A stretch of 64,000 nt of DNA from Ramazzottius varieornatus (lineage: Eukaryota; Tardigrada; Eutardigrada; Parachela; Ramazzottiidae): contig BDGG01000003.1 of NCBI GenBank assembly GCA_001949185.1, forward strand, positions 5,270,221 through 5,334,220, given 5' to 3'. How positions within the stretch are numbered: position 1 is the stretch's first letter; the number at the start of each line of letters is the position of its first letter. Positions 1 to 11,620 of the stretch are shown one piece after another. The notes under the pieces were generated by a model. It was not told where the DNA came from, ran no database searches, and worked only from the letters and a program-made list of their open reading frames with translations. The position numbers were made by a program, and so were the translations under genes.

Positions 1-16
1 TTCTATTCGTTGTCCG

Positions 17-63
17 AAGCGGTGCACGTTGTTAGTGATAATAGCTGGAAGCGTGCGCCACTT
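17..63. repeat. GCGCAC hairpin, single unit
   Basis: First member of the family in the window. Consensus unit, about 47 bp: AAGTGGCGCACGCTTTCAGT, a short TGTTATT loop, then GGCTGGAAGCGTGCGCCACT and T. The arms pair over about 18 bp. Here the left arm has decayed (AAGCGGTGCACG) and the right arm GCGTGCGCCACTT is intact. Lies upstream of the C/EBP gene. Confidence 0.75.
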
Positions 64-594
64 GGAGGAAGGATCTGCTGGAATATTCTTGGCGAGCTTC
101 CAATTGTTATCGCGATACGAAGTTAGGAAGGCTGCAAGTTCTGCTGGTATACGAGTCGGGTTTTCCGCGAAGAAGCGCCAACTGCAGTCACGAAGTCAGC
201 ATGCAGGCTAGCAGACAGGCTGTAAAGTCTCACGTGCTCGTTCGGAATTGTGTACCCAGCCTGATGAGTTTGTTGAGCGAGTAAAAAGGCGGGGTCTGGC
301 CATCTTGATGCAAATGCACGGTCGGGCACAACGCTTACCAGACAAAGTATGCGGGTGCGTGATGGTGACTGGCATCCACTAATGGAAGCGGTCTCAGTGC
401 TGCAGTCTACAGCTGTCAAATGGGTCAGATTGATTGATGATTGATTGACCATTTAGCCCCCAGTGTACTGTATTATTCCCTCTATGATTGCATCATCCTC
501 TGGTCTTCCCGTTTTCTTTCCTTTGCTTCATCCCGACATGTTCTTTGGCAAATTGGCCATGATGGTAACGAGGGTGGTTTTGTGTGTGTTGTAG

Positions 595-2018
595 ATGAAC
601 GCCTCTCGTCACGTTGGTGGGCCGTCAGCTTCCGCCGATCCCTTCCTCTTTTCCAAGCAGGACATTGCTGCCCATTTGGACTTAGACAGCTTGTGTAGCG
701 GCCAGTGGAGCTCCTCATCGTCCTCCTCCCACTCGTCCAGCTTCTTCCCCGAGTCGCCCGAACAGTACTGCCCTTCGTCGGCACCCGTCTCGCCCCAGCC
801 CAGCGTCAACCTCGAACTGTGGTCCAGCCAGACGTCCATCAAGCAAGAAGGCGACTACTACCACCACTACCACCACCACCACAAAGAGGAACTCTTGATT
901 GATTGCCTGGAAGACTTGAATTCCTACATTATTAACATTGACTCACACTCGCAAGGCACTTCGCCCATCTACGACTTCCCTTCCGTCACGCTGGAGACGT
1001 CTGCTGAAGAGATTGACTTTGACACGTGCTACAAGGACTTTCTGCAGTTGGTCAATTCTCAACCGCTACCGCCACCGACTCCGACCATCAAGCAAGAAGA
1101 AGCCTTTCCTCTGCCTTCTCCTACTGTCACTAACAGGAGACCCAGAAGGAAAGCCCACAAGATGGAGTCGGACGAGACGGCCTCCACCTCCCCTTCAGAG
1201 TCGTCCCTGACCAAGAAGCCGCGGACGGCTAAACAGCCGCCAGCCCACAAGAAGAAACTGACCAAGAATACCAAGGTGGCCCTGCCCAAGAAGAGTCCCG
1301 AGCAATACTCCAACGGTTACTCGGACCATCTCGCCAACGGTCATGCAGCCGACACGTCAAGGAGAGCTTCGCCATCGCTGACCATGTCCACATCGACCAG
1401 TGCCTCAGACTCGGAATCCATGTCGCTCGGCGGCACGCGCAAAACCACCAGGTCTCTTAAAGACCGCTCTCCCGAAGGTCAGCAACTATAGCCCACTTTC
1501 AAACCTTAGCAGACAACATTGACAAGGTCGTTTCAGCAAGTGGCGCACGCTCTTGGTGATAGTGGCAGGAAGAAAGCGCCACTTGCGGCAAGCAATCGTC
1601 TCCGGTTTGATTGTTGCTCCAAGTGGCGCACATTGCCATGGTTATTGGCTGGAAGAGTGCGCAGCTTGGGAAAACGATTTGGTCGAGTTTGTCTGCCACC
1701 TCCCATTCAGTCTTTATCCTACGGATAAGCCATAAAAGAGAAGGATTATGACATGTGGTTTTTTTGTGTGGTGTAGCTTATAGTCGGCGGAGGGAAAAGA
1801 ACAACATTGCCGTGCGGAAGAGTCGGGAGAAGAAGCGGCAAGAAATCAAGAAGTTTGCCGACGAGCACATGAAACTCAAGAGGGAGGTGGAGCAGATGCG
1901 GACGCAGAACGAGAAGCTACGGGTTCTGGTCAGCGAAGTGGAGGAAGGTATCTTGGACAAGTCCAAGACGGAACTGGCGGCCATGATCCAGAAAGTCAAG
2001 AAGCAGATGGACTGGTAA
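595..2018 (+). CDS. C/EBP-like bZIP transcription factor, 2 coding exons
   Basis: Exons 595-1477 and 1777-2018 join in phase (G|CT) to give about 374 aa. The long first exon encodes a low-complexity activation region with Ser runs, a His-rich stretch (HHYHHHHKEE) and Lys/Arg-rich segments. The second exon is almost entirely a bZIP: basic region RRREKNNIAVRKSREKKRQ, matching the C/EBP signature NNIAVRKSR, then heptad leucine/valine positions to the C terminus. C/EBP proteins bind CCAAT-like DNA as dimers in the nucleus. The ATG directly follows an acceptor-like tgtgttgtag, so a 5' UTR intron upstream is likely, or the start lies in an earlier exon. The intron carries a hairpin-repeat doublet. 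Subfamily assignment within C/EBP is not certain. Confidence 0.88.
1538..1667. repeat. GCGCAC hairpin doublet in C/EBP intron
   Basis: Units 1538-1584 and 1621-1667, starts 83 bp apart. The flank gaaaacgatttggtcgagtt follows the second unit, the typical outer sequence of the family. Confidence 0.85.
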
Positions 2019-2540
2019 AGAAGACCTTCAAACGACAGCCTTTCTTCCGGTGTGTTTTCTCCTTCCTTTCCGCATTTCTCCCTTGTGGGTTCCCTCCCCG
2101 AAATCGTGGATAGTTTGATGGGTTGTTGTTGCTGTTGGTTTGGCAGGCATTGATACTGGGATAAAGTTTTTCAGCCGTACCAAAGTTTCTAAATTGAAAT
2201 TATTATCATTTTACCCATTATACCCATCTGATCCATATTCTTTTCTCTTTCCTTCATTCTACCTTCTCCTCTTAGCAAAGTCTTTTCCTATTTATGCTTG
2301 TTGCTTGGTTGAAGTCTGTTGTTATACTGGCCTCTCGAAGGCTTTGTTGGATGGATTTCGCCTTTTGTTGTCGAAGACGGAAGTCCTTCTTGCCTCAACA
2401 AAGAAGGACTCGTTTTCGTGAAACCAGTGGCCTTTAGATATTTTATGTAACTTTGTACTGACAAGAAAATATCGACCGGGTTGTCGGGTCGGATTGTCTC
2501 CACGGGTTTTCTCTGTTCAATAAAAACATATTAAAATAAG
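2019..2540 (+). other. 3' UTR of the C/EBP gene
   Basis: T-rich non-coding sequence after the stop codon, ending at an AATAAA at 2519-2524. I see no conserved frame. The end point is an estimate from the polyadenylation signal. Confidence 0.5.
2519..2524 (+). terminator. Poly(A) signal AATAAA, C/EBP gene
   Basis: Canonical AATAAA about 500 bp after the stop codon; next comes non-coding DNA with hairpin repeats. Confidence 0.5.
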
Positions 2541-2612
2541 AAATTCATTGTCTGCTCAACATCGGCATCAATTGTGGGACGTTGGCAAATGATTTCACCC
2601 AGATCGGTACCC

Positions 2613-2744
2613 CAGTGGCGCACATTCTCATTGCTATTAGGTTAAGAAGTGCGCCGCTTGGTAAAACTATCTCGAAACTCGACCAGATTGTTTTCCGAAG
2701 TGGCGCGCGCTTCCAGTGTTGTTAGGTGAGACCGTGCGTCACTT
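2613..2744. repeat. GCGCAC hairpin doublet downstream of C/EBP
   Basis: Units 2613-2659 and 2698-2744, 85 bp apart, linked by aactcgaccagattgttttc. Confidence 0.8.
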
Positions 2745-3903
2745 GTGAAAACCATGTGGGTGAATATATTTTCCGACGTCCCTTTTCTATTTTCTAGGCA
2801 AACCGGTTACGGTGCTTGCCAAACGGAGGCCATAGCAGTGACCTTGGTGTCAGCAGGGCAATCATTGTGACTTGGTGGATCTGGCGATCGGGCTGAAAAT
2901 GATGGGAAGGAATGGGACAAGATACAGAAGTGCTGTGAGCTGGTGTCTCTCTGGCCTTGTGAAGATGCAGCGCTAAATTTACATGACGTTTGTTTGTTTT
3001 TACTGCGGCAACAGGGAAAGGACCTTTGAGCGTCTGTGCAGCCTGGCAATTCCCATCATAGAATAATGGTCAGAGTTATCGATCATCCTTTGCCAAGAGG
3101 CTCATCCGGGCTATAGACTAAAGAGGAGGACGAAATGGCACAGCAAGACAAGAGTGTATCGTATTTCACTACTCGCTCTGTACTTCTTTCCGAGGTTTGC
3201 GCATGCACAAAGTTGTCGCCGAACAAACAAGGAAGTAATGAGTGTTGGATATCGTAAAGAAGCGTCATTGTTCCGACTGTATGACGATCTTTGGCATCGT
3301 CAACCTGCTAAATGTTCTCGTCAAGTGGCGGGGCCGGCTGGCTGGCTGGCCAGCCGGAAATACCTCGTGGCGCAAAGCTGGTATCAATATCGGGAAACGG
3401 GGAAAGAAGCAGAAGGGTCGTTTAGGAGGTGGGGCCAGTATCAACTTTCCAAGAGCCAAAACCGTGACGGAAGACGGACGGTTCTTTCGGTGGCTGAGCA
3501 AACAGCCGTGACCGCCACAGGCGTCTTCCTGCCTGTTCGACGCTCTGGACCCGGTTGGAGGTTGTACAATCGGCGCAGTTGGGCTGGGCGACGCTGTAGG
3601 AAGGTTGGCTGCTTCTCGTTGCTTTCCATCGCTGATACTCAGAACGATGCTTGTGAGCAGCTTCCGCAAGCCTGAAGAGCCTTCAGACGACTCTTGGGCC
3701 CTCTTAATTTTCCTCAGCACTTTGACGACAGACGCAACCCCGTCATTATGTGTTGTCTGGCGCGATAGTCTTTGTGGGCTCTTCGCCAGACAAAAGTCCC
3801 GACTTACGGTCCGAAAAAAAGTTTCAAAGCAGTTGGTCGAACGCATAGTACGAGTTTCTACCAACAGGAGCTCGGCACAGAGACATAGCCAGATCGCTTT
3901 TCC

Positions 3904-3949
3904 CAGCGGCGCACGTTTCCGGCTAGTATAACTAGAACATGCGTTACTT
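3904..3949. repeat. GCGCAC hairpin, single diverged unit
   Basis: Left arm AGCGGCGCACG, right arm CATGCGTTACTT. Confidence 0.65.
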
Positions 3950-4125
3950 GGGAGAACGATCTGCTCCAGCTGGTTTGCCGAGCACTCAACAGGCTCATGG
4001 GACACTTTTGTTCGTACGGACGAACTTTTAGTCGCGACTAAAAGATCCAGGTCCGAGGGAAGATGTTCGCGGAGGTGTGAAAACCATGTTTGGCTTTATC
4101 GAAAAATAAGATATAAGATGTTTAC

Positions 4126-4324
4126 TTTAAAATTCTGATCATTTCGGACAGAATTTAANNNNNNNNNNNNNNNNNNNNNNNNNNNNNNNNNNNNNNNNNN
4201 NNNNNNNNCGATCGTCGATCAGCTCAACGAAAATCGACATGTAGTAAAGTAAAACATATCTACGACCTAGGATACAAATGCACGCACGTACTTAAATTCT
4301 GTCCGAAATCATCGGAATTTTAAA
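4126..4324. repeat. Inverted repeat enclosing a 50-N assembly gap
   Basis: A 33-bp arm at 4126-4158 (starts tttaaaattctgatc) is the near-perfect reverse complement of 4292-4324. The 50 N at 4159-4208 touch the left arm directly. It looks like a foldback or terminal-inverted-repeat element whose centre was not assembled. True length is unknown because 50 is probably a placeholder. Confidence 0.7.
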
Positions 4325-5211
4325 GTAGCTTTTTTGAAAACATACTATAGTAACAAATGCCTGGATGAAGCAAGTGCCGCCATCTCACAACAGAATATCC
4401 CAGCTACAGATGGCGCCAAAGTTGCTCAAAGCACCGTCGAGTTATTCCTCCATACGCGTTTCGCTTCCGGTTAACGTTGTACTTCTTTCCACCAAACAGC
4501 ACCCAAACACGGGCTTCTCCCGTTGAGGAAACGTCGGTTAGAAGTACAATGAAAAGCACAAAACATGAAGCCCCGGATGTTGTACCTTCTACTGTACGAG
4601 TACAACTTCATACTTTATACCGCGCCAAGCAGATTCGACGCGTTGCAATGCTTCAGGGAGGAATATATAAATTAAGGGAATGTCGTAAAACCTACGTACG
4701 CTGACCAGACTAGAATCCGAAATTACGTATAATTTACAACGTTTAAGGCTGGAAATGTGTTGTGAGTCTTCCGCTCTGCGCCATCATCCCCTGCGTATAT
4801 CCGGTTTTCAACTTCCCATACGTCCATTACTAAAGGTTGATCTAGCTGGCGCGCTGCTTTCCAGTTTGCTTACGGCTTAAAACTTCCATATTCCCTAAGC
4901 GGTGAAATTTTGCACCTAGAGTCCAGGACCCCGTCTACGTTTGTCTCCTTTGTACTGTATTCGGATACGTGTATACCTGCGGAAGTGATCAGTGCAACTC
5001 GTAAGTGCAAAAATGTCCCTTGAGAGTGACAACACACTTTGGCCTTGTGTCAAATCTAGCACATCCGTAAAAGTCACATTTATCCATTGACAATTGACTA
5101 TCCAAGGTCTCAGCCACTGCAGGGTGCAGTTTTGTAGAGATATCGTGGACGGTACGAAAGCTAGTGCCAATATCTGACAATAGGCAAACGGTTTCACTCA
5201 GTCGTTTCCTT

Positions 5212-5342
5212 AAGTGACGCACGTCATCATTATTGTTAGCCGAGAGTGTGCGCTACACGGGAAAACGATCTGAGAGCTCGACAAGATTATTTCCTTAAGT
5301 GGCGCACGCTTTCAGTGTTCTGAACTGAGAGAGTGCGCCACT
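5212..5342. repeat. GCGCAC hairpin doublet just upstream of Ddc
   Basis: Units 5212-5257 and 5297-5342, 85 bp apart; ends 72 bp before the start codon, so probably in the promoter or 5' UTR. Confidence 0.85.
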
Positions 5343-5414
5343 GGGAAAACGTGCTCTGTGAATTCATCGCAGTAGAGCTATCGTTACAGGGTTCGCAGCC
5401 GAATACCAGCAAAG

Positions 5415-8400
5415 ATGGACAGTGACGAGTTCGCCGTAGCTGGTCGCCAAATGATCGACTATGTCATCCACTATCTGGAGAATATTCGCGACCGTCGAGT
5501 GTTTCCCACGGTCAAGCCCGGATACCTACGTGAGCTCATCCCGAAGGACGCACCGGAAAAGGGCGAAACCTGGGAAGCCGTTTTCGGTGACATCGAACGC
5601 GTCATCATGCCTGGTGTAAGCCTTCTCTTCTGCTTGCTAATTACCACTTACTTTCTCCATTGTGATATTCTCTGCAGATCACGCACTGGCACAGTCCACG
5701 CTTCAATGCCTTCTTCCCGACGGCCAACTCCTACCCGGCCATCCTGGCGGACATTTTGAGCGATGCCATCGGCTGTATCGGCTTTACATGGGTAAGGACC
5801 AGATCTCAAAATGAGGGGAGATGTTTGACTCATAATTTATTCGGCAAGCATGTAACGGCGATATGGATCGCTTTGCTTGCTTAGCGCCAAGCAAGCTCAG
5901 GATGTCGTCGGATGCTATAATAGCTGTGACATTTTCACATCAACTTTCACCCAATGATTTCATGCATTACCGGTCGAGCATCACGTCCCTGTCAGGTTTC
6001 AATAAAGGAACGCTTCAAAGGCACAGGATCGATTGCCACTCCAAATAGGACCGTATCGTTACAGCACGATATCCGGTAATGGCGCTTTCGGGTTCCGCTG
6101 CCGACTGTAATTGTATCCTTATCTCGGGCTTCCAAATGATATGGATAGTGTTCTGCAAATTACACGTATTCAGCCTAAAGTAATAAGCCAGTGCAAGTGG
6201 AACCCACGAAGGAACTCGGTAGGGCTGGTAGGGTACCTTGCAATACAAAAAGAAAGGCGCAACTTGAAGCGGCCTCTGCAGGCGGAGCCTCCGGTTTTCT
6301 GACGTCAAGCGCGATGCGGCATTAGATCGGCCTTTACTTCTGTACACGCATGACGTCATCTTGTGCTCATACTTGTGTAGGTTGATTGTTCCGTTCTCTT
6401 GATTTTTTTACTCTAAAATTTCGCTTTTAAATTCGAACATTCGATAAATTTTCTTCCTCCGTTTCCTTCTCTCCCCATATTTCTGCTCTACCATTGAATT
6501 ACTAAGGTGCAATTCGATCCTTCGGACACGAAACGGACGTCTCTGAGAGCCAAGCGCCACGTCCGCGTGTGAGGAGAAGTCTTCGTGGTTCAAATTGTCT
6601 TTTCCTTGTAGGCTGCAAGTCCATCATGCACGGAGTTGGAAGTGGTGATGATGGACTGGTTAGCCAAATTGCTGAAGTTGCCAGCAGAATTCCTAGCTTG
6701 CGAAGGGGGCAAAGGAGGCGGTGTAATTCAGGTATGTCCTCGACTCTATAACGCTCCAGAAAGGCAAATTGTAACGTCGGCGATAAGTTTCCATATCGTT
6801 TTTACAAGTGGCGCACCCTCTCCAATAATAAAACTGTAAACGTGCACCACCTGGGAAAATTAAACTGGTCAAGATAGTTTTCTCCAGTGGCGGCGGTGGC
6901 GCATCCTCTCGGGCAATAACTGTGGAAACGTGCGCCACTGCACTTACTCTGCTTTTCATCCTTGCAGGGAACGGCGAGCGAGGCGACCGTGGTGGGCTGC
7001 CTGGCCGCGAAGTCCCGCAAGATCAAGGCAATTAAGGAAGAAGACAAGGAGCATCCGGAAATTACCGAACGAGATATCCTGTCAAAGCTAATGTGCTACG
7101 CGTCCGACCAAGCCCATTCTTCGGTGGAGAGAGCGGCGTTGTTGGGCGCGCTGAACATCCGACTGATCAAGAGCAACGAAGACTTCTCCATGGACCCGAA
7201 GCTGCTGGAAGAAGCGATACAGAAAGACAAAGCTGATGGATTGATTCCTTTTTACGTAAGACTTGCACTTTCCATTTACCTTTCCTGGTTTGATGGAAAA
7301 GAAGTCAGGAATTTCTTCTAGGTGGTGGCAACCTTAGGATCGACTCCCTGCTGCGCCTTCGACTCCCTGGTAGACATCGGGCCGATCTGCCAGCGGGAGA
7401 AGGTCTGGCTCCATGTTGACGCTGCTTATGCTGGTAGTGCGTTCATCTGCCCGGAGTTCCGCCATTACATGGAAGGCATCGAGTACGCGGACTCCTTCAA
7501 CTTCAACCCGCACAAATGGATGCTGGTCAACTTTGACTGCTCGGCCATGTGGTAGGATATTGGTAGTCTTGTTTCTCGTATATCTTCATCAAGCAAGTCA
7601 AATATTACGGCAGTCGTGACGTCACCCAGCTGGCTTCTCTGTCGCCAGGTGGCGCTTTCTGAACCGGAAGTGCTAGCGATATCATCAGAAAAGCATTTTT
7701 CGCATCGCAACCGTTTCTTTTCCAGTTATGGAAATCCTAGAAAAGGTTTTCGGCTTTGCACTATATAGCTTAAGAAGCTCTTGTGTTTTTAGGATCAAGG
7801 ATAGCGCGGAACTGGTGGAGGCGTTTAATGTGGACCCGCTGTATCTTCGCCACGACAAGCAAGGACTTGTTCCAGATTATCGCGTAAGCTACATTTTGTT
7901 CCTTTGCTGATCATACTGTACATCTGCGTAGGCGCAAATGTCTATATCAAATGCTTAACTCTGAGCATGTTATGTCTTTTTTGCAGCACTGGCAAATTCC
8001 ACTGGGACGTCGTTTCCGGTCGCTGAAGTTATGGTTCGTTTTGCGCATGTACGGGGTCGAGGGAATTCAAGGGCACATCCGACAGGTTCGTAACCGCTCT
8101 GTACTGATTCGGATCTGGTCACAAGTGACGACTTTCTGCCTTTGTAGCAAGTCGCGTTGGCGAAAGAATTCGAACAGCTGTTGAAAGACGATAATCGTTT
8201 CGAGATTGTCGTTCCTGTTCGAATGGGTCTCGTCTGCTTACGTCTCAAGGTACGACCAATAACCTTGTTGAAAACTGTTATTTCTGTGGCTCTTGGCAAA
8301 CAAACTTAGCAAGGTCGTTTGCCAAGTGGCGCACGTTTACCGTGTTACTGGCTAAAATCATGCGCCACTGGAAATTAATATTGTCCAGTTTGTTTGTTTT

Positions 8401-8765
8401 CCAAAATGACGCACTCTCCTAGCGAAGTCAGCTGGAAGTGTGCGCCATTTGTGGAAACGATCCATTTGAGCTCGTCTGCCGATATTCCCTTCGTCGTTTG
8501 GAAAACTTTCTCAAAATTTTAGGGATCGAACGAACTAAGTGAGAAGCTTCTTAAGCGAATCAACGAATCTGGCAAGATTTACGTGACGCCTTCCAAGCTT
8601 CGTGAAAAGTACATTATTCGTTTCTGTGTCTGTGCCACCCGCACGAACTCGGAAGACATCAAGTACAGCTGGAAGGTCATCAGTGACTTCGCCAAAGAAA
8701 TCCTGGAAGAGAACAAGCACGATGCGAAGAAGCCGGTCGCTCAGTTGGCCACTGCGGAAGAGTAA
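5415..8765 (+). CDS. Ddc: Aromatic-L-amino-acid (DOPA) decarboxylase, 9 exons
   Basis: Exons 5415-5615, 5678-5791, 6612-6731, 6968-7255, 7322-7551, 7793-7883, 7987-8085, 8148-8249 and 8523-8765 join in phase to about 495 aa, the usual size for this group II PLP decarboxylase. It would turn DOPA into dopamine and 5-HTP into serotonin in the cytosol. Family landmarks in order: N-terminal MDSDEF and [14 protein letters not shown] and [61 protein letters not shown]; and the Schiff-base lysine in FNPHKW (about Lys306). [10 protein letters not shown] and the [18 protein letters not shown] segment favour DDC over histidine or tyrosine decarboxylase, whose NPHKW and WQI contexts differ. Introns 3 and 8 each hold a hairpin doublet, and another doublet lies 72 bp before the ATG. 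Confidence 0.94.
6806..6940. repeat. GCGCAC hairpin doublet in Ddc intron 3
   Basis: Units 6806-6852 and 6885-6940; the second has a small GGCGGT expansion in its left arm. Together they fill most of the 236-bp intron. Confidence 0.85.
8324..8450. repeat. GCGCAC hairpin doublet in Ddc intron 8
   Basis: Units 8324-8370 and 8404-8450, 80 bp apart. Outer ends ggcaaacaaacttagcaagg and ..gagctcgtctgcc show the larger inverted repeat of the full element. Confidence 0.85.
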
Positions 8766-11572
8766 AACGATATCATTCCAGGTGGCGCTTCAACAAAATA
8801 GAAATAATTACCCACGGTAGGGTTTTTAGTCTCTGTCGATGTTTTCTTGGTGAGTTACATTGAGTATTTTACGATATTTATTACCAAAACACGGGCGAGG
8901 GTTTTACGTTGTGGCTGAAGGACCTTCGGACCTGGTTGCAGTTGGCTGAAGGCTATAGCGAAGGTTATCGAGGGTCCTTATCACGGCTGTGTTTACTTTA
9001 TGAGCATTTGATACTCACTGATTATTTTTTCCATATTCACATATCGGGCATCTGTCTGAATTGTGTGTTCGTCAGCACTGAATAATCATAAGTCGATTTA
9101 TCGTGACGTCGTAAAGTAACAGAAAATATTACATCTGTCAAACCGGAAAGAATCAGTATCGAAAATCCGTGAAAATTTTTTCTAAAAATCGCTCCTTCCT
9201 GTAACAAACTAACAAAGCTCTCCAGATTTTTGTTTACAACTTTCGTAACTTTCGTTTATCATTGGGGAAATTTAGGTGAGAATCCCGTTTTATTTCTTTA
9301 CGATTTTTGCTTGTGGTATTTTTTCGATATTGACAGAAAATTCTCTTTGTTTTTTTCAGCAGGCGAGTGAAGCTTGACTGCTTTTGCGGTTGAGACTTGA
9401 GAGGCCGTTCACGCTGGTAGACGACGTGGAGCTTTTCCTCGTGCTGGCTGTAGTACGCAGCGAAGGCGGAAGATATGCGGCAAAGGCGTGGCATGTCTTT
9501 GTGCGGAGGTGGCTAATATCATCGAAGCAAAAAGTCGCTGCACGTTCAACGTTATTCTCGATGATGCCGGTTTACAACTGTGGGTAAACCAACAAGGCCT
9601 CGATACTCGATGAAATGGTGGTAGAATAGCTCAGCGTCATCTCTTCCTTCTTGCCGGTTTCAGCCGTTTGAACGCAATCACGTTTCTAGCATGGCGTCAT
9701 GTGCTTGAAAAGACTTCACTGCACACACACGTTGATGTACTTGAATGTGTAGCTGAATGGAAGTTTTCAAGGTTATAGAGATATGACCCCGCTTCGAATA
9801 TTGCCTTCCTCTCGTTGCGAGAAGTGCTGGCGCCGCGCTTTCTTGTATCGAGTGGCTGTTAATCCAGATCAAGCGACCTTTTCAGGCTTTTGATGGGGAT
9901 TGTCCCCTATTGTTCCGACAAATGGCTGCCACCAGAACGTGCCGCTGCAGCGAGAAGTATGGCAGTTACAATGGCGCTCCCCCTTCTCCTTGTTTGGTCA
10001 CTTCAGTCCTAATCTTCTTCCAACTGTGTTAATGCTGATGGATGGTCAGTGCTTCTGCCTGTCCCTGCCTCAATCTCAGCTTTCATCCATCAATCCATTA
10101 TGGAATTTCAAATATAAAAAGAGCACATATAACTTAGGTAGAAATGAGTCCGTTAAGCTGTATTCGCCGACCAATGGGCAAGAGCAGGCTTATGACTTTG
10201 AAAACAGGAAAACGTTTCGTGTGCAGTCGATATCGCGTACGACGACTCTTGACTTCCTCGTTGATCGGGCCGTGTTCTGGATACTTCGGTCGCTCGTCAT
10301 CCCACTTACTCATCCTCTCCACTTCTCCACACGTTACCGTTATCCAGAGTGAATCATTCCATCGCCAGTGGTGAAAGTCGGTTCTGCGCAAATAGAATTA
10401 TCGATATTTGCCAGACCGGCGCGAAAGCGAAACGTACAAAAGATTGTTATTTCAAGTGGCGCACACATCCAGCCAATACCACTGTCAGCGTGCGCCACTG
10501 GCAGGATCGTCTTTCCAAAGGGCCCACGCTTTCAGTTAGTGACAGCGGAGAGCTGCGCCACTTGGAACAACGAACTTGTACGGCTGGTTCGCCGCCAAAG
10601 GGGAAAACCCCGGTCAGGATTTGATCTGCCTTCTTTTCCTATGACCTGTCGGGATCCATGTGACTGTAATTAGCGGAAGATTGATGACAGAATAAAGTCG
10701 ACACAAACTACTAATCGTAAGTGAGGCATATTTAATTTTGAAATTATATACAAATCGATACAAAGAAAGGAAAGCGCTTTGGGGTTGTAGCTTGTCATTC
10801 GACGTGGCTTGGGAAGGAAAGATCTTGGCCGGATTGCATGTATCGTTCCACTGTTGGGGATGCACGGATGCCCGGTAATCCAGCGGAATTGGTCCAGGAG
10901 AGTCGAAGAAAACGAGCTGGGGAGCAGAAATCCTGGTGGTCAAATTAACGACTGTGCCAATCAGAAACTGGTCTTCCTGATGGTTAAGCCAATGGGGGTG
11001 CAAAGAAGAAAAATCCATTGTGTGCTATCAGTCCATGATACGGTAGGGTTGGCCGTCAGGGTGCACTTTTCCCACCGGCTTCCACCATTCCATTTCTCAA
11101 GTACGGAAGAAGCCCACGCTAATAACCTCAAGGTTCGTTCAACAGCTGATTTTGGCGTGAACCGGAGACGCTTAGGACCAGCCAGCCAGTGGGGTCCTAC
11201 GAGCGGGCTGGTCACAAGTAGGCACGGCAGTCCTACGAGAAAGTTAGAGTGGGTGACGGTTCCACTGTGGAGTTGAGCGGTGACGGGCATGTGGTGGAAT
11301 GGCCAGCCCTAAGCTGCTCGAGTTAGAACGATCCAGTTTTGACGGCTTACGTGTATGTAAGGCTCGTACAACACAGCCCGATACAAGCGTGTTTGTGCTG
11401 CTGCGGCGAAGAAAGACTTGGGCGAGTTGGCCAGTGGTGTGATGCGGTGCTTGCTTAGAACACGATGGATTTGTAGAAGCCACCATCTTTACCAGCTCAT
11501 GCGGAGGTCTTAGCAATTTTAACCCTTTAACGCTTTTTATTCTACCTTATCAGTATTACTAGTCTTTCAGCA
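8766..11572. other. Spacer between Ddc and the C/EBP-gamma-like gene
   Basis: Includes the Ddc 3' UTR and one hairpin doublet (10454-10563). Open frames on the minus strand at 9234-9494, 10134-10391 and 10614-11290 read as plausible peptide in places. None gives a start codon, linked splice sites and a family I recognise. Unannotated minus-strand exons or 5' UTR exons of the downstream gene remain possible. Confidence 0.35.
10454..10563. repeat. GCGCAC hairpin doublet, short spacing
   Basis: Units 10454-10500 (loop CCAGCCAATACCACTG, inverted relative to most copies) and 10517-10563, only 63 bp apart. Confidence 0.8.
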
Positions 11573-11620
11573 GGCTTCCCTGGCCTTCCCACTTTGGCGT
11601 CAGCGCTTTCCACTGATCTC

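Larger units (their letters stand above)
2541..5414. other. Intergenic stretch before the decarboxylase, no gene called
   Basis: Holds five hairpin units (2613-2744, 3904-3949, 5212-5342), a GC-rich self-complementary run CCGGCTGGCTGGCTGG with its partner near 3335-3357, and the gap-spanning inverted repeat at 4126-4324. Long open frames exist on both strands at 3154-4005, but they overlap each other, begin at non-ATG codons and one runs through a hairpin repeat, so I do not call them genes. The final part should contain the promoter and 5' UTR of the decarboxylase. Confidence 0.4.

Noticed and set aside
3154-4005. Open frames of 173 and 246 codons on opposite strands
   Set aside because: They overlap each other, start at non-ATG codons in my reading, and the minus-strand frame runs through a hairpin repeat. 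No family recognised.
4916-5197. Minus-strand frame that looks like a small secreted protein
   Set aside because: Begins at GTG, not ATG, and lies in the Ddc upstream region with no splice or homology support.
5415-8765. Histidine or tyrosine decarboxylase
   Set aside because: [16 protein letters not shown] and the segments around [10 protein letters not shown] follow DDC.
10614-11290. Minus-strand peptide segments upstream of the C/EBP-gamma-like gene
   Set aside because: Frames overlap, and I found no start codon or splice pair that joins them. Left as unresolved.
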